NCBI RefSeq assembly: GCF_003940805.1
Contig: NZ_CP034328.1
Location: forward strand, 1,470,001 to 1,534,000
Direction of reading: 5' to 3'
DNA: 64,000 bases
Source: Tabrizicola piscis
Lineage (GTDB): Bacteria > Pseudomonadota > Alphaproteobacteria > Rhodobacterales > Rhodobacteraceae
Shown here: positions 36,343 through 46,991 of the stretch, piece after piece
Layout of the letters: every line of letters starts with the position of its first letter
Numbering within the stretch: position 1 is the first letter of the stretch
The notes under the pieces: model-generated
Seen by the model: only the letters and a program-made list of their open reading frames with translations
Told to the model about the DNA's origin: nothing
The model's database searches: none
Made by a program: the position numbers and the translations under genes

Positions 36343-36412
36343 CCGCCGGACGCGCTTGCCGGATATGGCAGGAGCCTCCGGCGGGGATATTTGAAGACAG
36401 AAAATGAAGGGG
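36343..36412 (+). repeat. AAATATCC plus GC hairpin element, copy C (plus orientation)
   Basis: In the 226-bp gap between glpV and glpK, CCGCCGGA is mirrored by TCCGGCGG, followed by GGATATTTGAAGACAG and AAATGAAGGGG. The tail matches that of copies B and D but here reads along the plus strand, against the operon. It is therefore not a simple terminator of glpV. Confidence 0.5.
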
Positions 36413-36440
36413 GGCGAGGCGACCCCGCCCCCCGTCAGTA

Positions 36441-38165
36441 TCAGTTCTGCCAGGACTTGATCAGTTCGTCATAGCTGACGGTTTCACCCATCGGCTTTTC
36501 GTTCTCAAGCTTGGCGACCGGAGCGCCCGGCTGGTCCAGCCAGTATTGCGCATCGACCACTTCGTTCAGCTTCGGGCCGATGTCGCCCTGCACGCCGGAA
36601 CGTTCGATCCGCTCCAGCACTTTCTCCTGCTCTTCGCAGAGGGCATCGAGCGCTTCCTGCGGGGTCTTGTCACCCGACATGGCGTCGCCGATGTTCTGCC
36701 ACCACAGCTGCGCCATCTTCGGATAGTCCGGGATGTTGGTGCCGGTGGGCGACCACTGCAGACGGGCGGGCGAGCGGTAGAATTCGATCAGGCCGCCCAG
36801 CTTCGGGGCCCGCTCGGTGAACGACTCATGCTGGATCGTCGATTCGCGGATGAAGGTCAGGCCGACATGGGCCTTCTTCACGTCCACGGTCTTGGAGGTC
36901 ACGAACTGCGCGTAAAGCCATGCGGCCTGCGCGCGGTCGACAGGGGTGCTTTCCATCAGCGTCCAGGAACCGGCGTCCTGATAGCCGATCTTCTGGCCTT
37001 CCTGCCAGTAGACACCGTGCGGCGAGGGGGCCATGCGCCACTTGGGCGTGCCGTCCTCGTTCATCACGGGGGTGCCTTCGACGACGGATGCCGCGGTGAA
37101 GGCGGTGTACCAGAACATCTGCTGGGCAATCGCGCCCTGTGCAGGAACCGGGCCAGCTTCACCGAAGGTCATGCCTTGGGCTTCCGGCGGCGAGTACTTC
37201 TGCAGCCACTCGATCGCCTTGGTCACGGCATAGACCGCCGCCGCGTCATTGGTGGAGCCACCGCGCGTCACGCAGGAGCCGACGGGACGGGAGTTTTCGT
37301 CAACCCGGACGCCCCATTCGTCAACCGGCAGGCCGTTCGGTTCGCCCACGTCGCCCATACCGGCCATCGACATCCACGCGTCGGTGTAGCGCCAGCCAAG
37401 CGAGGGGTCCTTCTTGCCGTAGTCCATGTTGCCATAGACGCCGGTGGCCGGGCCGCCTGCATAGGACATGTCACGGCCGGTGAAGAACTCGGCAATGTCC
37501 TCATAGGCCGACCAGTTGACCGGAACGCCAAGGTCATAGCCATACTTGGCCTTGAAGTCGTCCTTGGTCTTCTGATCGTTGAACCAGTCGTAACGGAACC
37601 AGTACAGGTTCGCGAACTGCTGGTCGGGAAGCTGGTAGAGTTTCCCATCCGGACCGGTGGTGAAGGACAGGCCGATGAAGTCAGCCAGATCCAGCCCAGG
37701 GTTCGTCACCGCAGCGCCGTCGCCTGCCATCCAGTCGGTCAGGTTGCGGGCCTGCTGATAGCGCCAGTGGGTGCCGATCAGGTCAGAGTCGTTGATATAG
37801 GCGTCATAGATGTTTTCGCCGGTCTGCATCTGCGTCTGCAGCTTTTCGACAACGTCACCTTCGCCGATCAGGTCATGGGTGATCTTGATGCCGGTGATCG
37901 CCTCGAACGCCGGGGCGAGAACCTTGGCTTCGTATTCATGCGTGCCGATGGTTTCCGACACAACCTTGATTTCCATGCCCGCGTAGGGTGCGGCGGCGTC
38001 GATGAACCACTGCATTTCCGCCTCTTGGGCGGCGCGGTCCAGGGTGGAAAGTTCGCCGATTTCGGCATCAAGGAAGGCTTTTGCCGCCTCGATGTCAGCC
38101 CAGGCGGGGACGCCTGTCGCCATCAGCGCAAGCGCCATGGCTGTTGCAGTTGAACGAAGTCTCAT
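36441..38165 (-). CDS. glpV: Glycerol ABC transporter substrate-binding protein
   Basis: The 574-residue solute-binding protein begins with a signal peptide ending VPAWA-DI. It is far longer than most sugar-binding proteins, as in the GlpV subfamily. The neighbourhood (glpSTPQ, DUF2160, glpK) identifies it as the periplasmic glycerol receptor known from Rhizobium leguminosarum. Two ATGs lie six bases apart; GGGAGG abuts the first, so the second (38165) has the proper spacing. An 84-nt gap with a strong hairpin separates it from the DUF2160 gene, which may stabilise the glpV mRNA. Confidence 0.9.
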   Translation of the reverse strand: MRLRSTATAMALALMATGVPAWADIEAAKAFLDAEIGELSTLDRAAQEAEMQWFIDAAAPYAGMEIKVVSETIGTHEYEAKVLAPAFEAITGIKITHDLIGEGDVVEKLQTQMQTGENIYDAYINDSDLIGTHWRYQQARNLTDWMAGDGAAVTNPGLDLADFIGLSFTTGPDGKLYQLPDQQFANLYWFRYDWFNDQKTKDDFKAKYGYDLGVPVNWSAYEDIAEFFTGRDMSYAGGPATGVYGNMDYGKKDPSLGWRYTDAWMSMAGMGDVGEPNGLPVDEWGVRVDENSRPVGSCVTRGGSTNDAAAVYAVTKAIEWLQKYSPPEAQGMTFGEAGPVPAQGAIAQQMFWYTAFTAASVVEGTPVMNEDGTPKWRMAPSPHGVYWQEGQKIGYQDAGSWTLMESTPVDRAQAAWLYAQFVTSKTVDVKKAHVGLTFIRESTIQHESFTERAPKLGGLIEFYRSPARLQWSPTGTNIPDYPKMAQLWWQNIGDAMSGDKTPQEALDALCEEQEKVLERIERSGVQGDIGPKLNEVVDAQYWLDQPGAPVAKLENEKPMGETVSYDELIKSWQN

Positions 38166-38202
38166 GTGCATCCTCCCAGATATTGAGACGTTTAGATGTT
38201 TT

Positions 38203-38232
38203 GCCCCGGGCGAGTCTCCTATCCCGCCCGGG
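38203..38232 (-). promoter_or_regulatory. mRNA hairpin between the DUF2160 gene and glpV
   Basis: CCCCGGGCG (38203-38211) pairs perfectly with CGCCCGGGG (38224-38232) around a 12-nt loop. There is no T-tract. Binding proteins are usually made in excess over their permeases, and a hairpin at this junction often blocks 3'-5' decay or partly terminates. Which applies is unknown. Confidence 0.55.
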
Positions 38233-38249
38233 GGTCTTGTCGTGCCCTT

Positions 38250-38656
38250 TCACACCCAGCGGAACACCGCCGTGGCATAGAAAAGGGATAGGACCAGCGC
38301 GCCCCAAAGAAGGTCGGGACCCGCAAAGAAGAGCCAGCCAAGGTGGATGAAGGCCGAGCCCAGAAGCGAAATGAACAGCCGGTCGCCGCGCGTGGTTTCG
38401 ATGCGCAAGATCCCGACGCGGGGGGTTTCCGGGAAGCGGATCGCCAGCAGGGTCATGATGATGAGGAGGCTGGCGATGATCCAGAAGAACAGGGCGACCG
38501 GGAAGGTCCAGGCCATCCAGAAGCCGGGGATCAAGGACCCGGTCCAGTCGCGCACGCCATCCTCGGTCACCGGGACGGCCCAGAGGAGCAGCGCCAGAAT
38601 CGCGCCCATGATGGCAGCGAGGATCAGGTAGATCTTGGTCCAGTTGGTGGCGGTCA

Positions 38657-38657
<1 letters not shown>
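38250..38657 (-). CDS. DUF2160 membrane protein of the glycerol importer
   Basis: This 135-residue protein has three to four hydrophobic helices and begins MTATNWTKIYLILAAIMGAI. DUF2160 proteins are found almost only inside glycerol/sugar ABC operons of this type and may be an accessory membrane subunit. The start overlaps the glpQ stop by one base (38657). The longer frame up to 39485 in this phase is antiparallel to nothing real and runs across glpQ in another frame, so it is rejected. Confidence 0.85.
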
Positions 38658-40335
<1,678 letters not shown>

Positions 40336-40336
40336 C

Positions 40337-41410
40337 TCAGCCCCCCATTGGCGCGACGCGCCAGTCGTCTGCGTAGACGTTGATCTTGCCCGCCGCGAAG
40401 GTCACGCGCGCGCCGTCTGCGGGAACGGTGACACCTTCGGGCAGGATTGCGTTCAGGGGCTGGCCCTGCAGTTCGGCCCGCACGATCCGGTGGCGGCCCA
40501 CGTCTTCGACCCGCTTCACGGTCACCGGCAGACCTTCATCTGACAGCGTCACATATTCCGGCCGGATGCCGATCTGGGTGCGGCCCGTTGTTGGCCCATA
40601 GGCCGCACCCAGCGGCACCGAGACACCTTGCAGGTGTGCCTCGGACCCGGTGACTTGCGCATCAAGAAGGTTCATCCCCGGCGAGCCGATGAAGTACCCC
40701 ACGAATGTATGCGCTGGCGTCTCGAACAGCTCTTCCGGCGTGCCCATCTGGACGACGCGGCCGTCATGCATGACCACGACCTTGTCGGCAAAGGTCAGCG
40801 CCTCGGTCTGGTCATGGGTGACGTAGATCATCGTATGCCCAAACTCGCGGTGCAGCGATTTCAGCTGGGTCCGCAACTCCCACTTCATGTGGGGGTCGAT
40901 CACCGTGAGGGGTTCGTCGAACAGGATGGCGTTCACGTCTTCACGCACCATGCCGCGGCCAAGGCTGATCTTCTGCTTGGCATCGGCGGTCAGGCCGCGC
41001 GCCTTGCGGTCAAGGATGGCCTCCATCCCGATCATCGCGGCGATCTGGTCAACACGGCGGGCGATGTAGCCCGCGTCCATGCCCCGGTTCCGCAGCGGAA
41101 AGGCAAGGTTCTGGCGCACGGTCATCGTGTCGTAGACGACCGGGAACTGGAACACCTGCGCGATGTTCCTTTCCGTCGTTTCGGCATCGGTCACGTCGCG
41201 ATCACCGAACAGGACGCGGCCCTGCGACGGGCGGACAAGGCCAGAGATGATGTTCAGCAGCGTGGTCTTGCCGCAGCCCGAGGCACCCAGCAGCGCATAG
41301 GCGCCGCCGTCTTCCCAGACATGGTCCATTTCCTTGAGCGCAAAGTCGGCTTCGCCCTTGGGGTTGGGCAGGTAGCTGTGGGCAAGGTTGGAAAGCGTGA
41401 TCCGGGACAT
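40337..41410 (-). CDS. glpT: Glycerol ABC transporter ATPase GlpT (degenerate signature motif)
   Basis: The 357-residue ATPase has Walker A GASGCGKT (42-49), Walker B ILFDEP (162-167) and H-loop His199 in YVTHDQTEA, followed by a C-terminal TOBE/MalK-like domain. The ABC signature, normally LSGGQ, reads LTADAKQKISLGRG (140-153). It should pair with GlpS, whose signature is intact and whose H-loop is not. In the heterodimer its Walker site would face the good GlpS signature. It is unrelated to the glycerol-3-phosphate antiporter also named GlpT. Adjacent to glpS with no gap. Confidence 0.9.
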   Translation of the reverse strand: MSRITLSNLAHSYLPNPKGEADFALKEMDHVWEDGGAYALLGASGCGKTTLLNIISGLVRPSQGRVLFGDRDVTDAETTERNIAQVFQFPVVYDTMTVRQNLAFPLRNRGMDAGYIARRVDQIAAMIGMEAILDRKARGLTADAKQKISLGRGMVREDVNAILFDEPLTVIDPHMKWELRTQLKSLHREFGHTMIYVTHDQTEALTFADKVVVMHDGRVVQMGTPEELFETPAHTFVGYFIGSPGMNLLDAQVTGSEAHLQGVSVPLGAAYGPTTGRTQIGIRPEYVTLSDEGLPVTVKRVEDVGRHRIVRAELQGQPLNAILPEGVTVPADGARVTFAAGKINVYADDWRVAPMGG

Positions 41411-42499
41411 TCAGGCCGCCATTGCATAAGGGGCGGGGGCGGCAAGGCGGCCCGCACTGTCAAACAGATAGACATGCGTCGGATCAAGGTAGATCGACAC
41501 CGGCGCGCCCGCATCAAGCGGATGGACGCCGTGGACAAGCCCGACCCAGCGGTCCGACCCATGGTCAAGGTGGACAAAGGTTTCCGACCCGGTGATTTCG
41601 GTGGCGGCGACCTTGCAGCGGAATTCCACCGAGTCGCCGGAATGGCGATTCAGCGTGATGTGATTGGCGCGGAAGCCCGCCAGATAGCTGGCGTTCGGCA
41701 AGTCCGACAGGCTGGCCGCGGCAGGCGCATGGGCCACATCGGCAAAGGTCAGGCGCTGGCCATCCTTGCGGCACGGCACAAAGTTCATCGGCGGGTCGCT
41801 GAACACCCGGGCGGTCTGCGCATCGGCCGGCAGGCGGTAGACCTGCGGCGTGGGGCCGAATTGCGTGACGCGACCTTCCCACAGGGTTGCGGTATTGCCG
41901 CCCAGCAAGAGCGCCTCTTCGGGTTCGGTGGTGGCATAGACGAAAATCGCGCCCGACGCCTCGAATATCCGGGGGATTTCAATCCGCAACTCTTCGCGCA
42001 GCTTGTAGTCAAGGTTGGCGAGCGGTTCGTCCAGAAGCACCAGCCCCGCGCCTTTGACCAGCGCCCGGGCCAGCGCGCAGCGCTGTTGCTGGCCGCCCGA
42101 AAGCTCCAACGGTTTCCTTTGCAGCATGGGCGTCAGGCGCAGCATGTCTGCGGTTTCGCGCACGGCGCGGTCAATTTCGGCCGTCGATTTGCCCATCAGG
42201 CGCAGCGGGCTGGCGATGTTTTCATACACGCTCATCGCCGGGTAGTTGATGAACTGCTGATAGACCATGGCGACCTTGCGGTCCTGCACGCGCTGGCCGG
42301 TCACGTCCTTGCCCTGCCAGTGGATGCGCCCGGTGGTGGGTTGGTCAAGCCCCGCCATCAGGCGCATCAGGCTGGTCTTGCCCGAAAGGGTGGGGCCCAG
42401 AAGCACGTTCATCGTGCCGTTTTCCAGTGTCAGATCAAGAGCATGGATATGCACCCGCCCTGCGACCGACCGTGAGACCCCTTGCAGTTCCAGCGTCAT
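41411..42499 (-). CDS. glpS: Glycerol ABC transporter ATPase GlpS (no H-loop His)
   Basis: The 362-residue ATPase has Walker A GPTLSGKT (35-42), an intact signature LSGGQQQR (133-140) and Walker B LVLLDEPLANLD (153-164). Where the H-loop His is expected it reads FVYATTEPEEA (186-196), with Thr191 in the His position. The C-terminal part is a MalK-like regulatory domain. GlpS and GlpT together make the ATPase heterodimer of the glycerol importer. It begins 9 nt after glpD. Confidence 0.9.
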   Translation of the reverse strand: MTLELQGVSRSVAGRVHIHALDLTLENGTMNVLLGPTLSGKTSLMRLMAGLDQPTTGRIHWQGKDVTGQRVQDRKVAMVYQQFINYPAMSVYENIASPLRLMGKSTAEIDRAVRETADMLRLTPMLQRKPLELSGGQQQRCALARALVKGAGLVLLDEPLANLDYKLREELRIEIPRIFEASGAIFVYATTEPEEALLLGGNTATLWEGRVTQFGPTPQVYRLPADAQTARVFSDPPMNFVPCRKDGQRLTFADVAHAPAAASLSDLPNASYLAGFRANHITLNRHSGDSVEFRCKVAATEITGSETFVHLDHGSDRWVGLVHGVHPLDAGAPVSIYLDPTHVYLFDSAGRLAAPAPYAMAA

Positions 42500-42508
42500 C
42501 CCCGCCCC

Positions 42509-44101
42509 CTATTCCGCCGCCGGGCTGATCGCCCGGGACGCGGCATCCGCCATGAAGCGGTCAAGCCGCGTGATCTGATCTGCCGTCAGCCGCAGGCCAA
42601 GCTTTGACCGGCGCCAGACCACATCGGCTGCGGTCGCGGCATATTCGCGCGACATGAGCCAACGCACCTCGGCCTCGGTCAGGGTGGCGCCGAAATCCTG
42701 ACCCAGCGCCTCGGCCGACCCGGCTTTGCCAAGGACGGTGAACGCCTCGGTCCCATAGGCGCGGATCAGTCGGCCGGCCCAATAGGGCGACAGGAACGGG
42801 TATTCAGCGGCCAGTTTCTTGGTCAGGGCGGCCACGCCATCATGCGGGAAATCACCGCCGGGCAAGGTGACACGGGCCGTCCAGGCCGGTTTGGCCTGCG
42901 GGAAATACGGGGCCAGCTTGGCCAGCGCGGATTCCGCCAGACGGCGGTAGGTGGTGATCTTTCCACCGAAGACATTCAGCAGCGGCGCGCCCGTGGTATC
43001 AAGGCTAAGGACATAGTCCCGCGTCGCTGCCGTGGCGGACTTGGCACCGTCGTTGTAAAGGGGGCGGACGCCGGAATACGTCCAGACCACATCGTCTTTC
43101 GTGACCGGCTTGGCGAAATACTGGCTGGCGAAGGCGAGCAGGTAATCGCGTTCCTCATCGGTACAGACGGCCTCTTTCGGGGCGCCGGTGTGGTCCTTGT
43201 CGGTGGTGCCGATCAGGGTGAAGTCCTGTTCGTAGGGAATGGCGAAGATGATGCGCCCGTCGGACCCCTGGAAGAAATAGCAGCGGTCGTGGTCGAAAAG
43301 CTTTTTCGTCACGATATGGCTGCCGCGCACCAGCCGCACCCCTTCGGAGGAGTTGATGCGGGCCACGTTGCGGATCACATCCTCAACCCATGGTCCACCG
43401 GCATTGACCAGCGCGCGGGCGCGGTGCTGTTCGCGGCCATGCGGGCCTTCGGTGGTGATCTGCCACAGGTTCCCTTGACGTTCGGCAGTGACGACCCGGG
43501 TCCGCGTCATGATGCGCGCGCCCCGTGCAGCGGCGTCACGGGCGTTCAGGACGACAAGGCGCGAATCTTCGACCCAGCAGTCGGAATATTCAAAGGCTTT
43601 GCGGAAGCCGGGCTTCAGCGGCTTGCCCGCCGGGTCGCGCGTCAGGTCAAGGCTGCGGGTCGCGGGCAGGATCTTGCGGCCACCCATCGTGTCATACATG
43701 AACAGCCCCAGCCGGATCAGCCAGTCCGGCCGCCGACCCTTGGCCCAGGGCATCACCCAGCGCAGCAGGCGTGAGGTGGGGGTCGTCGTCTCGAACCGCA
43801 TGTCGGGCGACAGGGGCAGCACAAAGCGCATCGGCCAGCTGATATGTGGCATGGCGACGAGGAGGGTTTCACGTTCCTCCAGCGCCTCACGCACAAGGCG
43901 GAACTCGAAATACTCAAGATAGCGCAGGCCGCCATGAAACAGCTTGGTCGAGGCCGAGGAGGTGCCCTGCGCAAGGTCGCCCTGTTCGGCCAGCGTGACC
44001 GACAGACCACGACCGGTGGCGTCACGGGCGATGCCGCAGCCATTGATCCCACCGCCGATGATGAAAAGGTCGCTGACGACCTCAGCCTGTACGTCTGTCA
44101 C
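42509..44101 (-). CDS. glpD: Aerobic glycerol-3-phosphate dehydrogenase
   Basis: The 530-residue FAD enzyme oxidises glycerol 3-phosphate to dihydroxyacetone phosphate at the membrane and passes electrons to quinone. The FAD fold DLFIIGGGINGCGIARDATGRG is shown here in part as IIGGGINGCGIARD. The family region TSSASTKLFHGGLRYLE follows, and the C-terminal domain contains VWRRSKLGLRLT. I chose the GTG at 44101 since GGAGGAAC lies 6 bases upstream and no in-frame ATG fits; the frame to 44278 crosses the promoter. First gene of the glycerol operon, divergent from glpR. Confidence 0.93.
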   Translation of the reverse strand: MTDVQAEVVSDLFIIGGGINGCGIARDATGRGLSVTLAEQGDLAQGTSSASTKLFHGGLRYLEYFEFRLVREALEERETLLVAMPHISWPMRFVLPLSPDMRFETTTPTSRLLRWVMPWAKGRRPDWLIRLGLFMYDTMGGRKILPATRSLDLTRDPAGKPLKPGFRKAFEYSDCWVEDSRLVVLNARDAAARGARIMTRTRVVTAERQGNLWQITTEGPHGREQHRARALVNAGGPWVEDVIRNVARINSSEGVRLVRGSHIVTKKLFDHDRCYFFQGSDGRIIFAIPYEQDFTLIGTTDKDHTGAPKEAVCTDEERDYLLAFASQYFAKPVTKDDVVWTYSGVRPLYNDGAKSATAATRDYVLSLDTTGAPLLNVFGGKITTYRRLAESALAKLAPYFPQAKPAWTARVTLPGGDFPHDGVAALTKKLAAEYPFLSPYWAGRLIRAYGTEAFTVLGKAGSAEALGQDFGATLTEAEVRWLMSREYAATAADVVWRRSKLGLRLTADQITRLDRFMADAASRAISPAAE

Positions 44102-44155
44102 TTGGGTTCCTCCCCCGGGCACAACTCTGCCGATTGTCACAGGTCCGTCAACGGC

Positions 44156-44268
44156 TTTCTTTCGTTTTGGCGCGCTTTTTTGAAAAACGAACATCTGCGC
44201 GCAACCAGGCCTGAGAATTGCCGCAACTGCAGCGTCAAGATGCTGCAAGCGCAAATAAACGAAAAACG
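44156..44268. promoter_or_regulatory. glpD-glpR divergent operator region with TTTCGTTTT repeats
   Basis: TTTCGTTTT (44160-44168) is inverted at AAAACGAA (44184-44191), and AAACGAAAAACG recurs at 44257-44268. Repeated TTTCGTT-like half-sites between glpD and a DeoR-family regulator are the expected form of its operator, which senses glycerol 3-phosphate in this family. Assignment is inference. Confidence 0.55.
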
Positions 44269-44351
44269 CCGCGTGCAAGAAAAGCCGCTGACAGGCGTGG
44301 CTTCGCGTGGCAAAAGACGGTCAACCGGCAAAGCGTAGGGAAGGATGTCTG

Positions 44352-45119
44352 GTGGCGCTCAATTTCCGGCAGACCGAAATCCTGGAACTGGCCCGTGCCG
44401 AAGGCCGCGTGATGGTCGAAGACCTTGCCCAGCGCTTTGACGTGACGCTGCAGACCATCCGGCGCGACCTGTCAGACCTTGCCGATGCGGGCCATCTGGA
44501 CCGGGTGCATGGCGGGGCCATGCTGCGCACCGGTGTCACCAACATCGGCTATGAGGCGCGGCGGCGGATGAACGAAGGCGCCAAGGCCGCCATCGCCCGG
44601 GCCTGTGCGGCGTCAATCCCGGACAATTGCAGCCTGATCCTGAACCTTGGCACCACGACCGAAGCGGTGGCGCATGAGCTTTTGGGGCATCGCAACATCA
44701 CGGTCATCACCAACAACATGAACGTGGCCAACATCCTGGTGGCCAACCCCGGGTGCGAAATCGTGGTGGCCGGTGGCGCGCTGCGCCGCACCGACGGCGG
44801 GCTGGTGGGCGAGTTGACCACCCAGTTCTTTGAGCAGTTCAAGGTCGATTACGCGGTGATCGGTGTGTCCGCGCTGGACCGCGACGGCGACCTTCTGGAC
44901 TTTGACCTTGCCGAAGTGCGGGTGTCCAAAGCCATCGTCCAGCAGTCGCGCAAGGTCTATCTGGTGGCCGACCATACCAAGCTGGACCGATCCGCCCCGG
45001 CACGGCTGGCATCCCTGTCCGAGATTGCGACCCTGTTCACCGACCTGCCCCTGCCCCCCGACCTGATGCGCAAATGCGAAGCCTGGGGCACCGAAGTGCG
45101 CGTGGTCGACGCTGGATAA
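44352..45119 (+). CDS. glpR: DeoR-family glycerol regulator (GlpR-like)
   Basis: The 255-residue repressor has an N-terminal HTH (about 3-57, LNFRQTEILELARAEGRVMVE, then DVTLQTIRRDLSDLADAGHLDRVHGGA, both given here in part) and a DeoR sugar-phosphate sensor domain with NLGTTTEAVA and VADHTKLDR. The DeoR signature IRRDL is intact. I prefer the GTG at 44352 with GGAAGG 8 nt upstream over the ATG at 44307, which adds 15 residues not typical of the family. Divergent from glpD, it should control the operon in response to glycerol 3-phosphate. Confidence 0.88.
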   Translation: MALNFRQTEILELARAEGRVMVEDLAQRFDVTLQTIRRDLSDLADAGHLDRVHGGAMLRTGVTNIGYEARRRMNEGAKAAIARACAASIPDNCSLILNLGTTTEAVAHELLGHRNITVITNNMNVANILVANPGCEIVVAGGALRRTDGGLVGELTTQFFEQFKVDYAVIGVSALDRDGDLLDFDLAEVRVSKAIVQQSRKVYLVADHTKLDRSAPARLASLSEIATLFTDLPLPPDLMRKCEAWGTEVRVVDAG

Positions 45120-45297
45120 CCTTACGGCTGCTTCGGGTGGGGCGCCATGCCACGGGCAGACAGCGGCCTTGCCCATGCGCTTTGGTCGCGTGCGGGACCA
45201 GCGGCGCAATCCTTTTCGCGGTCTTGGGCTTGGATGCTAGACTTTCGTGATCTGAGGTTTCTGTTCGATTCGGGGCTTTTTGAATTGGGGGCTTGGC

Positions 45298-46167
45298 ATG
45301 TACCGCACAGGTCTGGGGTATCTTCGTGAGGGCGTCCTTCTAAGTATCTCGGCCTTTCTGGTCGTGCTTTGGCTTACCGCATCCGCAGGACATTCCCAGG
45401 TGTCCGAACGCGCCGAACCGGTGACCGGCCCCGGGGTCGTGACAATTGGCGGGATCGCCTCGAATTCCCGGATCAACGTGCGCATCGGCCCTTCTGTCAT
45501 CTTCCCCGTCGCGGACACCCTTGGTTACGGGACACGGGTGCGAAAGGGATTGTGTGTCGGTGGAGGCAGTGCCGAATGGTGCCAGGTCGAAACGATGGAC
45601 GGCAGGGTGTCGGGCTATGTATCGGCCAAGTACCTTGTCGAGGGAGCCGAAAGACCGACCGAAGATGATCTTGCGGGCGGACCCGACTATTGGGAAGTGA
45701 AGGGCCTTGCATCAAACGAACGGCTGGGCGTCCGGCTTGAACCGCGGTCAGGGTCCACAGTGCTTGCCACGCTGAGGAACAACGAGATTGTCCGGAACCT
45801 TGGCTGCAAGATGACCGGTGCGGTGCGCTGGTGTCGCGTGCGGTCGCTGACGGGCATGGATGTGACAGGCTGGGTTTCGGGCCGCTACCTGAAAGAATCG
45901 CGGGGTCCGATCGCGATCCAGCCCCCGGTCGGCGGGGGTGGTGGGGGCAGTCTCTATACCGTCGCCGGGCTTGCCGCGGGCGATACCCTGAACGTGCGAT
46001 CAAGGGCATCGACCCAAGGGACGGTCATTGCCCGGCTGGCACAGGGTTCCAAGGTGCGGAACCTTGGGTGCGAGCAATCCGGACAAACGCGCTGGTGCCA
46101 GATCAGGACGACCGGTGGCGTCGAGGTCACCGGCTGGGTCAATGCCAGTTACCTGCGGGCCAACTAG
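45298..46167 (+). CDS. Membrane-anchored protein with three SH3b domains
   Basis: This 289-residue protein has a membrane/signal segment (about 10-33) and three bacterial SH3 (SH3_3) domains at about 48-112, 125-195 and 210-289. Each starts with a G-L/I-A-S-N/G-x-x-L/I-x-V-R line such as LNVRSRAST, and each ends WVSGRYL, WVNASYL or similar. Paired cysteines (GLCVGGGSAEWCQV, NLGCKMTGAVRWCRV, NLGCEQSGQTRWCQI) are conserved in all three, so each domain probably has a disulfide. A glycine run (GGGGGG) links domains 2 and 3. It likely acts in the periplasm on peptidoglycan; no enzyme domain is present. Confidence 0.82.
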   Translation: MYRTGLGYLREGVLLSISAFLVVLWLTASAGHSQVSERAEPVTGPGVVTIGGIASNSRINVRIGPSVIFPVADTLGYGTRVRKGLCVGGGSAEWCQVETMDGRVSGYVSAKYLVEGAERPTEDDLAGGPDYWEVKGLASNERLGVRLEPRSGSTVLATLRNNEIVRNLGCKMTGAVRWCRVRSLTGMDVTGWVSGRYLKESRGPIAIQPPVGGGGGGSLYTVAGLAAGDTLNVRSRASTQGTVIARLAQGSKVRNLGCEQSGQTRWCQIRTTGGVEVTGWVNASYLRAN

Positions 46168-46326
46168 TCAGAGGCGCGGTTTCGGCGATGGTTTGCAGGG
46201 CCTTGACCGCTGGTCAACCTTGCGACGGTTGACGGGGCGATGCGACATGGAAGGCCCGGGTTAGGGGGGACAGACCTGACCCCAGCTGGGCCTCTGTCTG
46301 TGTTCGCAATCTTGGCTGTTAATCTT

Positions 46327-46402
<76 letters not shown>

Positions 46403-46472
46403 GACGTTTCGGGTCCAAAGACCAGCGGCGGTTTCGCGCATCGGGCGGGTCTTGTCAAGCCACCGACGGGCG

Positions 46473-46919
46473 TCACCCCGTGCTGTGCTGCCGCGCGAAG
46501 GCGATGATGTCGGCCGCCGGACGTGCGCCGGCAAGGCGTGCCACCTCGCGTCCGCCCTTGTAAAGGATCAGCGCCGGGATGCCGCGAATCCCGGCGCGGG
46601 CCGAGATCTGGGGGTGGTCTTCGGTGTTCAGCTTCATCAGCCTGACCGATGGGGCCAATGCCTTGGCGGCCTTGGCAAATTCGGGGGCCATCATCCGGCA
46701 GGGGCCACACCAGGGCGCCCAGTAGTCGATCAGGACCGGCAACCCGGCCTCCTTCGTGACCTTGTCATGCGTCGTGGCGTCCAGTTCGGCAACCTGGCCA
46801 TCCACCAGCGCCGCCCCGCAAACTCCGCATTTCGGGCCTTCGGCCAGACGGGACATGGGCACCCGGTTTCCCTGACCACAGGTCGCACAGGTCAGCTTTA
46901 CGGCTTCGGCAAGGGCCAT
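46473..46919 (-). CDS. trxC: Thioredoxin 2 (zinc-ribbon thioredoxin)
   Basis: The 148-residue protein has an N-terminal zinc ribbon with CATC (Cys11, Cys14) and CGVC (Cys31, Cys34), then a thioredoxin fold with active site WCGPC (70-74). The cis-Pro loop is in [11 protein letters not shown]. TrxC-type thioredoxins reduce disulfides under oxidative stress and the zinc ribbon is redox-sensitive. ATG 46919 follows GAGGTG; the ATG at 46931 is further away. The gene is next to the DUF3775 gene with the same orientation. Confidence 0.94.
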   Translation of the reverse strand: MALAEAVKLTCATCGQGNRVPMSRLAEGPKCGVCGAALVDGQVAELDATTHDKVTKEAGLPVLIDYWAPWCGPCRMMAPEFAKAAKALAPSVRLMKLNTEDHPQISARAGIRGIPALILYKGGREVARLAGARPAADIIAFARQHSTG

Positions 46920-46991
46920 CACACACCTCATATTCCATTTTCGCTAGATATGTGAGCCGGGGCGGGCAGCCACAAGCCCCCGGCGCGGGGG

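Noticed and set aside
40628..42475. 615-codon plus-strand frame opposite glpT and glpS
   Set aside because: Antisense to two ATPase genes with complete Walker motifs; composition is shadow-like.
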